A DNA stretch of 64,000 nucleotides from contig NZ_JACIBV010000001.1 in assembly GCF_014195505.1 (NCBI RefSeq), positions 2,542,001 to 2,606,000 of the forward strand. The letters run 5' to 3'. The notes under the pieces were generated by a model. The model had not been told where the DNA came from and searched no databases. It saw only the letters and a program-made list of their open reading frames with translations. A program made the position numbers and the translations under genes. This DNA comes from Nonomuraea dietziae (lineage in GTDB: Bacteria; Actinomycetota; Actinomycetes; Streptosporangiales; Streptosporangiaceae). Each line of letters starts with the position of its first letter. The stretch's first letter is position 1. Of this stretch, positions 50,797 through 58,684 are shown piece by piece.

Positions 50797-51174
50797 ATGA
50801 GAGCGATCAAGATACTGGCCCTCACGGGGGCGTTCATGATGGCCGCGACCGCTCCGGCGCTGGCCGAACAGCGGCCGAGGTCCTCGCTGAAGGTGGCGGT
50901 GACCGTGGCCGACACCGCGAAGACCGTCAGGCTCACCTGCGACCGCGACGGGGGCGACCACCCCACGCCCCGGGCGGCCTGCCGCCTGCTGCGCGCGGTG
51001 AAGGGCAGGCCCGCCAGGCTCGAGGTGAGGAAGAACCCGATCTGCACCAAGGAGTTCAGGCCGCACACCGTCGAGATCTGGGGCGCCTGGCGGGGCAAGC
51101 CCGTCCGCTTCACCAAGACCTACTCCAACGCGTGCCTGATGAAGGCCGCAGGCGGAGCGGTCTTCACGCTCTGA
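50797..51174 (+). CDS. Subtilisin inhibitor-like (SSI family I16) secreted protein
   Basis: A 125-residue protease inhibitor. The signal peptide covers residues 1-23 (cleavage ALA/EQ). The mature part has VRLTCDRDGGDHPTPRAAC (C48-C62 disulfide), then NPICTKEFRP (C83) and YSNACLMKAAGGAVFTL (C113), matching the SSI spacing; C83-C113 would be the second disulfide. By alignment with SSI (C-P-M-V), the reactive-site P1 residue here is K85 (C-T-K-E), predicting inhibition of trypsin-like rather than subtilisin proteases, which is unusual for a subtilisin-inhibitor homologue. The ATG at 50797 follows fadB by 55 bp. Its 3' end overlaps the convergent gene by 11 bp. Confidence 0.88.
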   Translation: MRAIKILALTGAFMMAATAPALAEQRPRSSLKVAVTVADTAKTVRLTCDRDGGDHPTPRAACRLLRAVKGRPARLEVRKNPICTKEFRPHTVEIWGAWRGKPVRFTKTYSNACLMKAAGGAVFTL

Positions 51175-51817
51175 CGCGCCGCCGGAGGACCAGCCAGGCC
51201 GCCCCCGCGACCGCGAGCAGGCCGAGCGCCGCGCCGTAGGGCAGGAGCGAGGCGGAGGCGGCCAGGGCCGGCGCGGTCGAGGGAGCGGGGGCGGGGGCGG
51301 CGGGGGCCACCGTGCCGGCGGCAGGCGCGACCGCCGCCTTCGACGACCCTGGCGGGCGCACCTGGCCCCACGGGTCCTTGCCGCCGTTCATCTCCAGGTA
51401 GCGCGGGAGCATGGCCTTGAGCTCGGGATCGAGCGGCTTGACCGCCAGCGCGCCCGGCACCTGGAGGGTGCCGATCTCGAACGGGGCGAACCACCCCTGG
51501 ATCGCCTCGACCTTCCACCGGCCCGCGGGCAGGGCGAGCGCGGCGGCGTAGTGGGCCTTCTCCTTCAGCTCGACGCCGGTGAACTCCAGGCTCCTGGCGC
51601 CGTCGGTGAACTTCAGCCCGACCTTGCCCAGGTCGGGCCCCTCGTAGGGATGGGTGCCGTGCTGAAGCATCCAGAAGCCCACGGTGTAGGTGGCCTCCGC
51701 CTGGAAGGAGGCGGGCACCGGGTCGAGGTAGGTGGCGGCCCAGCCCCCCGCCCTGGCGGGCGCCGCGAGGGCCAGGCCGGGCAGCAGGAGCGCGAGCACG
51801 AGCAGAATGCGTCTCAT
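51164..51817 (-). CDS. Secreted protein with C-terminal membrane anchor, unknown function
   Basis: A 217-residue protein. The signal peptide covers residues 1-23 (LLVLALLLPGLALAAPARAG). The extracellular domain (~24-140) contains GGWAATYLDPVPASFQAEAT, TVGFWMLQHGTHPYEGPDL, LKEKAHYAAALALPAGRWKV and GWFAPFEIGTLQVPG; an Ala/Pro-rich stalk follows (~160-185), then a helix (LLPYGAALGLLAVAGAAWLVL) and a basic tail RRRVRA, like a membrane-anchored surface protein. The GTHPYEG-type domain occurs in other actinobacterial secreted proteins I cannot name. There is no LPxTG motif. It converges on the SSI gene, with 11 bp overlap. A metal-related role is possible but not shown. Confidence 0.7.
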   Translation of the reverse strand: MRRILLVLALLLPGLALAAPARAGGWAATYLDPVPASFQAEATYTVGFWMLQHGTHPYEGPDLGKVGLKFTDGARSLEFTGVELKEKAHYAAALALPAGRWKVEAIQGWFAPFEIGTLQVPGALAVKPLDPELKAMLPRYLEMNGGKDPWGQVRPPGSSKAAVAPAAGTVAPAAPAPAPSTAPALAASASLLPYGAALGLLAVAGAAWLVLRRRVRA

Positions 51818-51932
51818 GCTCCGAATACACCGGAGCGCGAGAGGAGGTTCCCTCCGGGTCGCGGCTGAGCGTGGCAGAGGCCCAGCCGTCGGACCTGTAC
51901 GACCGGGTGCCTCATGCCCTCGGCCCGCTGCG

Positions 51933-53405
51933 TCAGAAGCCCTGGCCCTTCGGCCCTGGTGCGCGGTAGCCGCGGACGGTGCTGTGGCGGTAGCCGTACA
52001 GGAAGTAGATCACCACGCCGATCAGCAGCCAGGCGAAGAACCGCAGCCACGTCTCCACCGGCAGGTTCATCATCAGGTAGAGGCAGGCGAGCACCGAGGC
52101 GATCGGCAGCACGGGCACCAGGGGCACCCGGAAGGCGCGCGGCAGGTCAGGGCGGGTCCGGCGAAGGATGATCACGCCCGCCGACACCACGACGAACGCG
52201 AACAGGGTGCCGATGTTGACCAGTTCGGCCAGCGCGCCGAGCGAGATGAACCCCGACAGCACCATCGTGACGAACCCGACGATCAACGTGATCCTGGCGG
52301 GCGTGCCGTAGACGGGGTGGACCTTGGCCAGGGTGCGCGGCAGCAGCCCGTCACGGCACATGGCGAACAGCACCCTGGTCTGGCCGAGCATCAGGATCAT
52401 GACCACGGTGGTCAGGCCCGCAATGGCGCCGATGCTGATCAGGCCGGCGATCCACGGCTGACCGACGGCGGTGAAGGCGTCGGCCAGCGGGGCGTCCTCG
52501 CTGAGCCGGCTGTAGGGCTGCATGCCGACCACGACGAGCGACACCGCGACGTAGAGCAGCGTACAGATGACCAGCGAGCCGATGATGCCGCGGGGCAGGT
52601 CGCGCTGCGGCTCGATGGTCTCCTCCGCCGCGGTGGCCACGATGTCGAAGCCGATGAAGGCGAAGAAGACGATCGCCGCCGCGGAGAAGATGCCGATGAC
52701 GCCGAAGGCGACGGGCGTGATGCCGAACAGCACCTGGATCAGCGGCGCGCCCAGGCCCTCCACCGCGGGGGTGGCCTTGGGGGCCGGGATGAAGGGCGTG
52801 TAGTTGGCCGTGCGGATGAAGAAGAGGCCCGCGATGATGACCAGCAGGATCACCGTGACCTTGATCACCACGATGGCGAGGTTGACCCTGGAGGACAGCT
52901 TGATGCCCGCCACGAGGATGCCGGTCAGGATCGCCACGATCAGCATCGCCGGGTAGTTGATGCCGGCCAGGTCGGGCAGGGGGATGCCGATCGTGGCCAG
53001 CAGCGAGGTGAAGTAGCCCGACCAGCCGACCGCGACCACCGCCCCCGCCAGGGCCATCTCCAGCATCAGGTCCCAGCCGATGATCCAGGCGGGGAACTCG
53101 CCGAGCGTGGCGAAGGCGAAGGTGTAGGCCGAGCCCGCGACCGGGATGGTCGAGGCGAACTCGGCGTAGCAGAGCGCGGCCAGGCCGCACACGATGGCGG
53201 CCACCACGAACGAGAGCGCGACGGCGGGCCCCGCGGTCTCCCTCGCCACCCTGCCCGTCAGTACGAAGATGCCGGTGCCGACGATGACTCCGATGCCGAA
53301 CACGGTCAGGTCGACGGCCGACAGGCGCCGCTTGAGCCGGTGCTCGGGCGCCTCGGTGTCCTCGATCGACTGCTCGACGCTCTTGGTCCTCATTATCTCT
53401 GCCAC
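51933..53405 (-). CDS. APC-superfamily amino acid permease (CAT-like)
   Basis: A 490-residue transporter with about twelve helices. The N-terminal signature VDLTVFGIGVIVGTGIFVLTG (helix 1) carries the G-x-G-T-G-I-F substrate-coordinating loop typical of amino acid/polyamine permeases, followed by FVVAAIVCGLAALCYAEFAS and GWDLMLEMALAGAVVAVGW. Helix 6 and following include FFAFIGFDIVATAAEETIEP, a loop with conserved Glu. It resembles CAT-type cationic amino acid transporters. The GTG or ATG start lies near 53405 (MAEIMRTKSV); the final IGVVIYFLYGYRHSTVRG is a last helix. Substrate unknown. Confidence 0.9.
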   Translation of the reverse strand: MAEIMRTKSVEQSIEDTEAPEHRLKRRLSAVDLTVFGIGVIVGTGIFVLTGRVARETAGPAVALSFVVAAIVCGLAALCYAEFASTIPVAGSAYTFAFATLGEFPAWIIGWDLMLEMALAGAVVAVGWSGYFTSLLATIGIPLPDLAGINYPAMLIVAILTGILVAGIKLSSRVNLAIVVIKVTVILLVIIAGLFFIRTANYTPFIPAPKATPAVEGLGAPLIQVLFGITPVAFGVIGIFSAAAIVFFAFIGFDIVATAAEETIEPQRDLPRGIIGSLVICTLLYVAVSLVVVGMQPYSRLSEDAPLADAFTAVGQPWIAGLISIGAIAGLTTVVMILMLGQTRVLFAMCRDGLLPRTLAKVHPVYGTPARITLIVGFVTMVLSGFISLGALAELVNIGTLFAFVVVSAGVIILRRTRPDLPRAFRVPLVPVLPIASVLACLYLMMNLPVETWLRFFAWLLIGVVIYFLYGYRHSTVRGYRAPGPKGQGF

Positions 53406-53522
53406 GTCGTGATCGTTCCCTCACGATGGGCGATCATGCAGCCCGCAGGCTCGTCCTTGTGGCCGGAGTCTCTCCGGGTCGTCTCGGGGTTCGCCCCGAT
53501 GACCTGGGCTTCTCGCTCCGCC

Positions 53523-54176
53523 ATGGTGAGAGGCATGTTCGGCGATCTGCTCGACACCCTGGCCGCCCAGGACCTCGTCCTGATGTGGCCGCTCCTGCTC
53601 GCCTTCCTCACCCTGGACGCCTCGGTGGGCGTCGGCCTCATCGTCCCGGGTGACGCGCTGCTCATCGTCGCGGGCACCACGGCGGGCAGCCCGCCCGAGG
53701 TCCTGGCGCTCATCGCGGCCGGGGTCGTGGCCTGCGTGGCGGGCGCCTCGGGAGGCCACTGGGCGGGCAGGACGCTCGGCCCACGGCTGCGCCACGGAAG
53801 GCTCGGCCGCAGGATCGGCGAGGAGCGCTGGGAGCGGGCCGAGGAGCTGTTCGAGCGCAGCCGGTGGGCGCTGGCCGTGGCCTACTACCTGCCCGTGGTG
53901 CACGCCCTCACCCCCGCGGTGGCGGGGGCCCTGGGCATGCCGTACAGGAGGTTCATGCCGTGGGCGGTGATCGGCGGCACCGCCTGGGTGAGCACCTACG
54001 TGACGCTCGGCGCGGTCGCAGGCGGCGTGGTGCGCGAGCACGCCGAGCTGCTGCTGCCGGTGGCGGCGGTGGCGGCCCTGGTCGTCGTGGCCGTCTCCGC
54101 CGCCGTGCGCAGGGCGATCAGCCCTGGGCGGGCTGGTTCTCCAGAGCCGAGCTCCGCTTCGCGACCGCCTCGGTGA
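53523..54176 (+). CDS. DedA family membrane protein
   Basis: A 217-residue DedA/SNARE-associated (undecaprenyl-phosphate flippase superfamily) membrane protein. Visible are [26 protein letters not shown] (the family PGD/E loop), [50 protein letters not shown] (with the essential Arg and Pro motif) and [20 protein letters not shown]. Some family members recycle polyprenyl carriers; function of this one is inferred. Start uncertain among ATG 53523, GTG 53526 and ATG 53535. Its C-terminal 59 bp overlap the convergent dxs gene, so the end of the protein ([12 protein letters not shown]) is antisense to the dxs C-terminus. Confidence 0.85.
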   Translation: MVRGMFGDLLDTLAAQDLVLMWPLLLAFLTLDASVGVGLIVPGDALLIVAGTTAGSPPEVLALIAAGVVACVAGASGGHWAGRTLGPRLRHGRLGRRIGEERWERAEELFERSRWALAVAYYLPVVHALTPAVAGALGMPYRRFMPWAVIGGTAWVSTYVTLGAVAGGVVREHAELLLPVAAVAALVVVAVSAAVRRAISPGRAGSPEPSSASRPPR

Positions 54177-56007
54177 TGTCGCGGGCGAGGTCCTGCCCCG
54201 TCAGCCCCGCGTAGCCCAGGATCTTCGGCCGCTTGGCGTGGTCGAGGAACTCCTGCGGGATGCCGAAGGTGCGCACCGGCACGTCGATGTCGTGGTCGCG
54301 CAGCAGGCGGGCGACCGCGTCGCCGACGCCGCCCACCCTGCCGTTGTCCTCCACGACGGCGACCAGCTTGTGGGCGGCGGCCGCGTCGGCGAGCGCGTCG
54401 TCGAGCGGCTTGACCCAGCGGGGGTCGACCACGGTGGCGGAGATGCCCTGCGCGTCGAGCAGCACGGCGGCCTCCATCGCGGCCTGCGCCATCGGGCCGA
54501 CGGCCACCAGCAGCACGTCGGGCTCGCCGCTGCGCAGCACGTCCATCTCGCCGAGCCTGCCGACCGCCTCGACAGTGGCGGCCACGGGGCCCTTGGGGAA
54601 GCGCAGCACGGTCGGCGCGTCGTCCACTGCGACCGCCTCGCGCAGCAGCTCGGTCAGCCGCTCGCCGTCGCGCGGTACCGCGATGCGCAGCCCGGGGACG
54701 ACCTGCAGGATGGACAGGTCCCACATGCCGTTGTGGCTGGCTCCGTCGTCGCCGGTGACGCCCGCCCTGTCGAGGACCACCGTGACCGGCAGCCGGTGCA
54801 GGGCGACGTCCATCAGCAGCTGGTCGAAGGCCCTGTTGAGGAAGGTGGCGTAGACGGCGACGACCGGGTGCAGCCCGCCGAGCGCCAGGCCCGCGGCGCT
54901 GGTGAGGGCGTGCTGCTCGGCGATGCCGACGTCGTAGGTGCGGTCGGGGAAGGCCTCGGCGAAGGCGTTGAGACCCGTGGGGTGGAGCATGGCGGCGGTG
55001 ATCGCCACCAGGTCGTCGCGCTCCTTGCCGAGCGCGACCAGCTCCTCGCTGAAGACGTTGGTCCAGATGCGGCCCTTGGGCTTCTCCACGCCCGTGGCCC
55101 TGTCGAAGGCGCCGGGCGAGTGGAACTGGTCCTCGTCGTGGTTCTCCGCGGGGGCGTAGCCGCGGCCCTTCTGGGTGAGGGCGTGCACGATGACGGGCCC
55201 GCCGAAGCCGCGCGCCTTGCGCAGGGCCTCCTCCACGGCCTGCTCGTCGTGGCCGTCGATCGGGCCGACGTACTTCAGGCCGAGGTCCTCGAACATCACC
55301 TGGGGCGCCAGGACGTCCTTGACGCCCTTCTTGAAGCCGTGCAGCGCGTCGTAGACGACGGGAACGTTTCCGATCTTGTTCTTGACGAACTCGAGCATGT
55401 CCTCGTAGCGGCGGTTGACCCGCAGCTTGGCCAGGTGCGTGGCCAGCCCGCCGATGGTGGGCGAGTAAGAGCGGCCGTTGTCGTTGACGACGATCACGCA
55501 CGGCAGGTCCTTGACCGCGGCGATGTTGTTGAGCGCCTCCCATGCCATGCCGCCGGTGAGGGCTCCGTCGCCGATCACCGCGACCGCCACCCTGTCGCGC
55601 TCGCCGCGCAGCTTGAACGCCTTGGCCAGGCCGTCGGCGTAGGACAGGGCGGTGGAGGCGTGGGAGTTCTCCACGAAGTCGTGCGGCGACTCGGCCTGGC
55701 TCGGGTAGCCGGACAGGCCGCCCTCCTGCTTGAGCGCGTCGAAGCCGTCCGAGCGCCCTGTGAGCATCTTGTGGACGTAGGACTGGTGGCCGGTGTCCCA
55801 GATGATCGGGTCGCGCGGCGAGTCGAAGACCCTGTGCAGCGCGATGGTGAGTTCGACCACACCCAGGTTGGGGCCCAGGTGCCCGCCGTTCCTCGCACAG
55901 GAGTCGACCAGCAGATCACGAACCTCCTGGGCGAGCTGTGGCAGCTCCTCGGCCGCCAGCCGTTTGACGTCGTGCGGTCCCTTGATCGAGGCCAGCAGCC
56001 CGCTCAC
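54118..56007 (-). CDS. dxs: 1-deoxy-D-xylulose-5-phosphate synthase
   Basis: Thiamine-diphosphate enzyme condensing pyruvate and glyceraldehyde-3-phosphate in the MEP isoprenoid pathway. The 629 residues are full length. Key regions include [38 protein letters not shown] (His), the ThDP/Mg motif [16 protein letters not shown], the middle [20 protein letters not shown] and the transketolase C domain ([18 protein letters not shown] and RVFGVGDA-like end). It is near the DedA gene convergently. A genomic context of hemE-rnd to dxs is common in actinomycetes, although here the metallopeptidase and sugar loci intervene. Confidence 0.94.
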   Translation of the reverse strand: MSGLLASIKGPHDVKRLAAEELPQLAQEVRDLLVDSCARNGGHLGPNLGVVELTIALHRVFDSPRDPIIWDTGHQSYVHKMLTGRSDGFDALKQEGGLSGYPSQAESPHDFVENSHASTALSYADGLAKAFKLRGERDRVAVAVIGDGALTGGMAWEALNNIAAVKDLPCVIVVNDNGRSYSPTIGGLATHLAKLRVNRRYEDMLEFVKNKIGNVPVVYDALHGFKKGVKDVLAPQVMFEDLGLKYVGPIDGHDEQAVEEALRKARGFGGPVIVHALTQKGRGYAPAENHDEDQFHSPGAFDRATGVEKPKGRIWTNVFSEELVALGKERDDLVAITAAMLHPTGLNAFAEAFPDRTYDVGIAEQHALTSAAGLALGGLHPVVAVYATFLNRAFDQLLMDVALHRLPVTVVLDRAGVTGDDGASHNGMWDLSILQVVPGLRIAVPRDGERLTELLREAVAVDDAPTVLRFPKGPVAATVEAVGRLGEMDVLRSGEPDVLLVAVGPMAQAAMEAAVLLDAQGISATVVDPRWVKPLDDALADAAAAHKLVAVVEDNGRVGGVGDAVARLLRDHDIDVPVRTFGIPQEFLDHAKRPKILGYAGLTGQDLARDITEAVAKRSSALENQPAQG

Positions 56008-56124
56008 GGAATCATCCCCTCATCCACTCGCCAACGGATCGAGTCTAGTTCGTGGACCACGCGATGACTCACCGGAGTCAAATGCACCCTGATTTGTCCG
56101 ATCTTGGCCTAGGGTTTACCCACT

Positions 56125-56961
56125 ATGAACACTGTCCCCCTGAGGAAACTTCCGTCACTTGTGGCCGCCGGGCTGGTGCTGGCCATGGCCGGCGTCGGCA
56201 CGGCAGGCGTCGCCCAGGCCTCCGCCGCCACCACCACGGAGGCCGCGCAGGTGGCGCCCCCCCGAGGGAAGGCCGCGGCCACGAGCAGCCCGTTGTACAA
56301 GACGGGGACGCTCGCGCGCTCCAACTGCGCTCCCGGCGAGATCCAGCGCGGCAGCACCGCCGCCTACAAGCACTTCCTCCAGGCTTTCACCAACTGCCTG
56401 AACCGCGCGTGGGCCGCCGAGTTCAAGCAGGCCAGGATGCCCTTCTCCAAGCCGCGCCTGCGGATCATCACGACCAAGCGCAACACCGCCTGCGGCAGGT
56501 GGCTGACCGGCGCCTCCGGCGTGTACTGCTCCTCCGACAGGACCATGTACATGTTGATCACCAAGACGGAGCTGCGCAATCCTTCGCCCGTCGGCATCGG
56601 CCGCCTGATGGCGCACGAGTACGCCCACCACGTGCAGCAGGTCGCCGGCATCATGCCGTGGTACGGCCAGGTGCACTGGCGCGCCAGCAAGGCGGGCAAG
56701 CTCGCCTACTCACGCCGTCTCGAGCTGCAGGCCGAGTGCCTGTCGGCGGTCTTCATGAAGTCGGTCAAGGACACGCTGCCCGTGGACGAGGCCTACTACC
56801 AGCAGATCATCGACTGGTTCGGCGAGAAGGGCGCCTCAATCTGGCCGCAGAACGACCACGGCTCCAGCCGTAACCAGGCCAGGTGGATGCAGCGCGGCTG
56901 GGACTACGGTGCCGCCGCCGCGTGCAACACCTGGAACGTCTCCGCCAAGTACGTCTCCTAG
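56125..56961 (+). CDS. Secreted neutral zinc metallopeptidase, paralogue 1
   Basis: A 278-residue exported protease of the YpfJ-like/neutral zinc metallopeptidase group. The signal peptide covers residues ~1-34 (LVAAGLVLAMAGVGTAGVAQ, cleavage near ASA). The catalytic domain has H164-E165-x-x-H168 (AHEYAHHVQQ) and the downstream third ligand E204 in LELQAECLSAVF. Paired cysteines lie at RSNCAPGE, TNCLNRAW, TACGRW and VYCSSDR, suggesting disulfides; MPFSKPRLRI is shared with the next two proteins. ATG 56125 follows a TAGGGT -10-like sequence, so the message may be leaderless. First of three tandem paralogues. Substrate unknown. Confidence 0.9.
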   Translation: MNTVPLRKLPSLVAAGLVLAMAGVGTAGVAQASAATTTEAAQVAPPRGKAAATSSPLYKTGTLARSNCAPGEIQRGSTAAYKHFLQAFTNCLNRAWAAEFKQARMPFSKPRLRIITTKRNTACGRWLTGASGVYCSSDRTMYMLITKTELRNPSPVGIGRLMAHEYAHHVQQVAGIMPWYGQVHWRASKAGKLAYSRRLELQAECLSAVFMKSVKDTLPVDEAYYQQIIDWFGEKGASIWPQNDHGSSRNQARWMQRGWDYGAAAACNTWNVSAKYVS

Positions 56962-56977
56962 CCCGCTCCCCGCCGGC

Positions 56978-56999
56978 GGTCGCGCCTTCCGGCGTGACC
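56978..56999 (+). terminator. Hairpin between metallopeptidase paralogues 1 and 2
   Basis: GGTCGCGCC (56978-56986) pairs with GGCGTGACC (56991-56999), 8 of 9 positions, around a TTCC tetraloop, 17 bp after the first paralogue's stop. No T-tract follows. It could terminate or attenuate between the first two genes. The following TAAAGT at 57011-57016 looks like a separate -10 for paralogue 2. Confidence 0.5.
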
Positions 57000-57025
57000 G
57001 CTTGGTGGTCTAAAGTCCTGTGACT

Positions 57026-57796
57026 ATGCGTTCCCCCCTATTCGCCGTGCTTTCCGGCGCCCTCGCGAGCCTCCTGTTCGCCGGTACGGCTGCCGCGGGC
57101 ACCCCCGCCTTCCCGCCGGTGCTGACCTCGAACAAGGTCTACAAGAGCGGCGCGATGGAGCTCAAGGAGTGCCAGGAGCAGCCGATCCAGCGCGACGACC
57201 TGGACGGTGCCAGGGTGTACCTGGAGTTCGTGCTCGACTGCCTCAACGACTCGTGGAGCCGTCAGCTCGCCAAGGCGAAGATCCCCTTCAGCAAGCCGAA
57301 GTTCGGCGTCGTCAGCAAGGCCGGCCAGTCGGTCGGCAAGTGCGGCAAGTTCCCCGCGGGCGCGCAGGCGCTCTACTGCCCGCCCGAGCGCAAGATGACG
57401 GTCCTGCTCGACCCCGCCATCCTGTCCGAGCCCACCGAGCTGTTCCTCATGGAGGTCGTGGCGCACGAGTACGGCCACCACATCCAGGAGCTGACCGGCA
57501 TGATCGACGTCGTCGACCGCAGGAAGGGCAAGAGCAAGGCCCGCATCTACGACGAGGCCCGCAGGATCGAGCTGCAGGCCGAGTGCTTCTCCGGCGCCTT
57601 CATCGGCAGCGTGTGGCAGTCGCTCGGCCGCCGCGACTTCGACTTCAAGTACATCCTCAAGGTCGCCCAGGCGGGCTTCGACGACGGGATCCACGGCAAG
57701 CCTGCCAACATCGCCTACTGGCTGAAGAGGGGCTTCGACGCCGAGTCGCCGAACGCCTGCAACACCTTCAGCGCTCCCAAGGCCCGCGTCTCCTAA
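57026..57796 (+). CDS. Secreted neutral zinc metallopeptidase, paralogue 2
   Basis: A 256-residue paralogue of its neighbours. The signal peptide (FAVLSGALASLLFAGTAAAG) is followed by the shared domain: KECQEQPIQRDDLDGARVYLEF, CLNDSWSRQLAKAKIPFSKP, CGKFPAGAQALYCPPER, the zinc motif H147-E-x-x-H151 (AHEYGHHIQELTG) and third ligand E186 (IELQAECFSGAF). The C-terminus ends GFDAESPNACNTFSAPKARVS. ATG 57026 is chosen over GTG 57020; TAAAGT 10 bp upstream suggests a near-leaderless transcript of its own. Its stop is followed by a strong terminator at 57816-57859. Confidence 0.9.
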   Translation: MRSPLFAVLSGALASLLFAGTAAAGTPAFPPVLTSNKVYKSGAMELKECQEQPIQRDDLDGARVYLEFVLDCLNDSWSRQLAKAKIPFSKPKFGVVSKAGQSVGKCGKFPAGAQALYCPPERKMTVLLDPAILSEPTELFLMEVVAHEYGHHIQELTGMIDVVDRRKGKSKARIYDEARRIELQAECFSGAFIGSVWQSLGRRDFDFKYILKVAQAGFDDGIHGKPANIAYWLKRGFDAESPNACNTFSAPKARVS

Positions 57797-57815
57797 GCAT
57801 GTCGTGATTTTTCAC

Positions 57816-57859
57816 TTGATGTCCGCGGTCTTAGCTGATCGCGGACATCAATCATTTTT
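57816..57859 (+). terminator. Intrinsic terminator after metallopeptidase paralogue 2
   Basis: Perfect 12-bp stem TTGATGTCCGCG (57816-57827) with CGCGGACATCAA (57840-57851) around a 12-nt loop, followed by TCATTTTT, i.e. a real T-tract. This is the most classical rho-independent terminator in the window and isolates paralogue 3, which starts at 57887 with its own -10 (GACAAT). Confidence 0.85.
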
Positions 57860-57886
57860 CAAGCGCATGTCTGGACAATGCGCCCC

Positions 57887-58684
57887 ATGAGATTCCCCTT
57901 TCTCGGCGCCGCCGCCACCGTGGTGCTGGCCGTCCTGCTCGTCGGCGGCACCGCCGTCCCCGCCTCAGCCGCCTCGGGCGCCTATCCGATCAAGGGCCCG
58001 CGGCTGACCAAGAACACGTTGTACGGCGGCGGCCCGCTCAAGGCCTCCTCCTGCCCCGAGAGAGCGATCACCGCCGACGACCGCGCCTCGGCCAGGCGGT
58101 ACGTGATGGGCGTCTACGAGTGCCTGAACAACTCGTGGGGTGAGCGCTTCGCCGCGATGGGCGTGAAGTTCACCAGGCCGGGCATCAGCTTCACCACCAG
58201 GCCGACCGCGACGTTCTGCGACGAGAAGGTGGGCGACGCGGCGGGCGTCTACTGCACGCCTGAACGGCGTTTCACCATCGTGCTGGACAAGAAGGCGCTG
58301 GAGTATCCCTACGACCTGTTCCTGTTCGACACGGTGGCCCACGAGTACGCCCACCACGTCCAGAACCTGACGGGCATCACCCGTGCCTTCGAGTACGAGC
58401 CCTTCAGCGGCAGGAAGGAGGAGCTCGAGCAGACCCGCCGCTTCGAGCTTCAGGCCGAGTGCCTGGCGGGCGTCTTCATCGGCAGCGTCTGGGACTCCCT
58501 CGACCGCACGGACGCCGACTGGCAGGAGCTGCTGCTCATCGACAGGCAGAGCGGCGACGAGGTGAGCAAGGTGCGCGACCACGGCAAGGGCCGCAACATC
58601 GCCGACTGGCTCGACAGGGGTTTTCGCACCGCCGACCCCGCCTCGTGCAACACCTGGACGGCCCCCGCCTCCAAGGTCTCCTAG
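57887..58684 (+). CDS. Secreted neutral zinc metallopeptidase, paralogue 3
   Basis: A 265-residue paralogue. The signal peptide is at residues 1-27 (AAATVVLAVLLVGGTAVPAS). Shared features: KASSCPERAITADDRASARR, YECLNNSWGERFAAMGVKFT, FCDEKVGDAAGVYCTPERRF, zinc motif H152-E-x-x-H156 (AHEYAHHVQNLTG) and E191 in FELQAECLAGVF, ending in SCNTWTAPASKVS. ATG 57887 is preferred because a GACAAT -10 hexamer at 57874-57879 would start transcription there (leaderless); an upstream ATG 57878 overlaps that promoter. The stop codon TAG lies in CTAG, shared with the stop of the convergent ROK regulator, so the two genes abut exactly. Confidence 0.9.
   Translation: MRFPFLGAAATVVLAVLLVGGTAVPASAASGAYPIKGPRLTKNTLYGGGPLKASSCPERAITADDRASARRYVMGVYECLNNSWGERFAAMGVKFTRPGISFTTRPTATFCDEKVGDAAGVYCTPERRFTIVLDKKALEYPYDLFLFDTVAHEYAHHVQNLTGITRAFEYEPFSGRKEELEQTRRFELQAECLAGVFIGSVWDSLDRTDADWQELLLIDRQSGDEVSKVRDHGKGRNIADWLDRGFRTADPASCNTWTAPASKVS

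Noticed and set aside
51164..51817. LPxTG-anchored surface protein
   Set aside because: It has a membrane helix and basic tail but no LPxTG-like pentapeptide; sortase attachment is unsupported.
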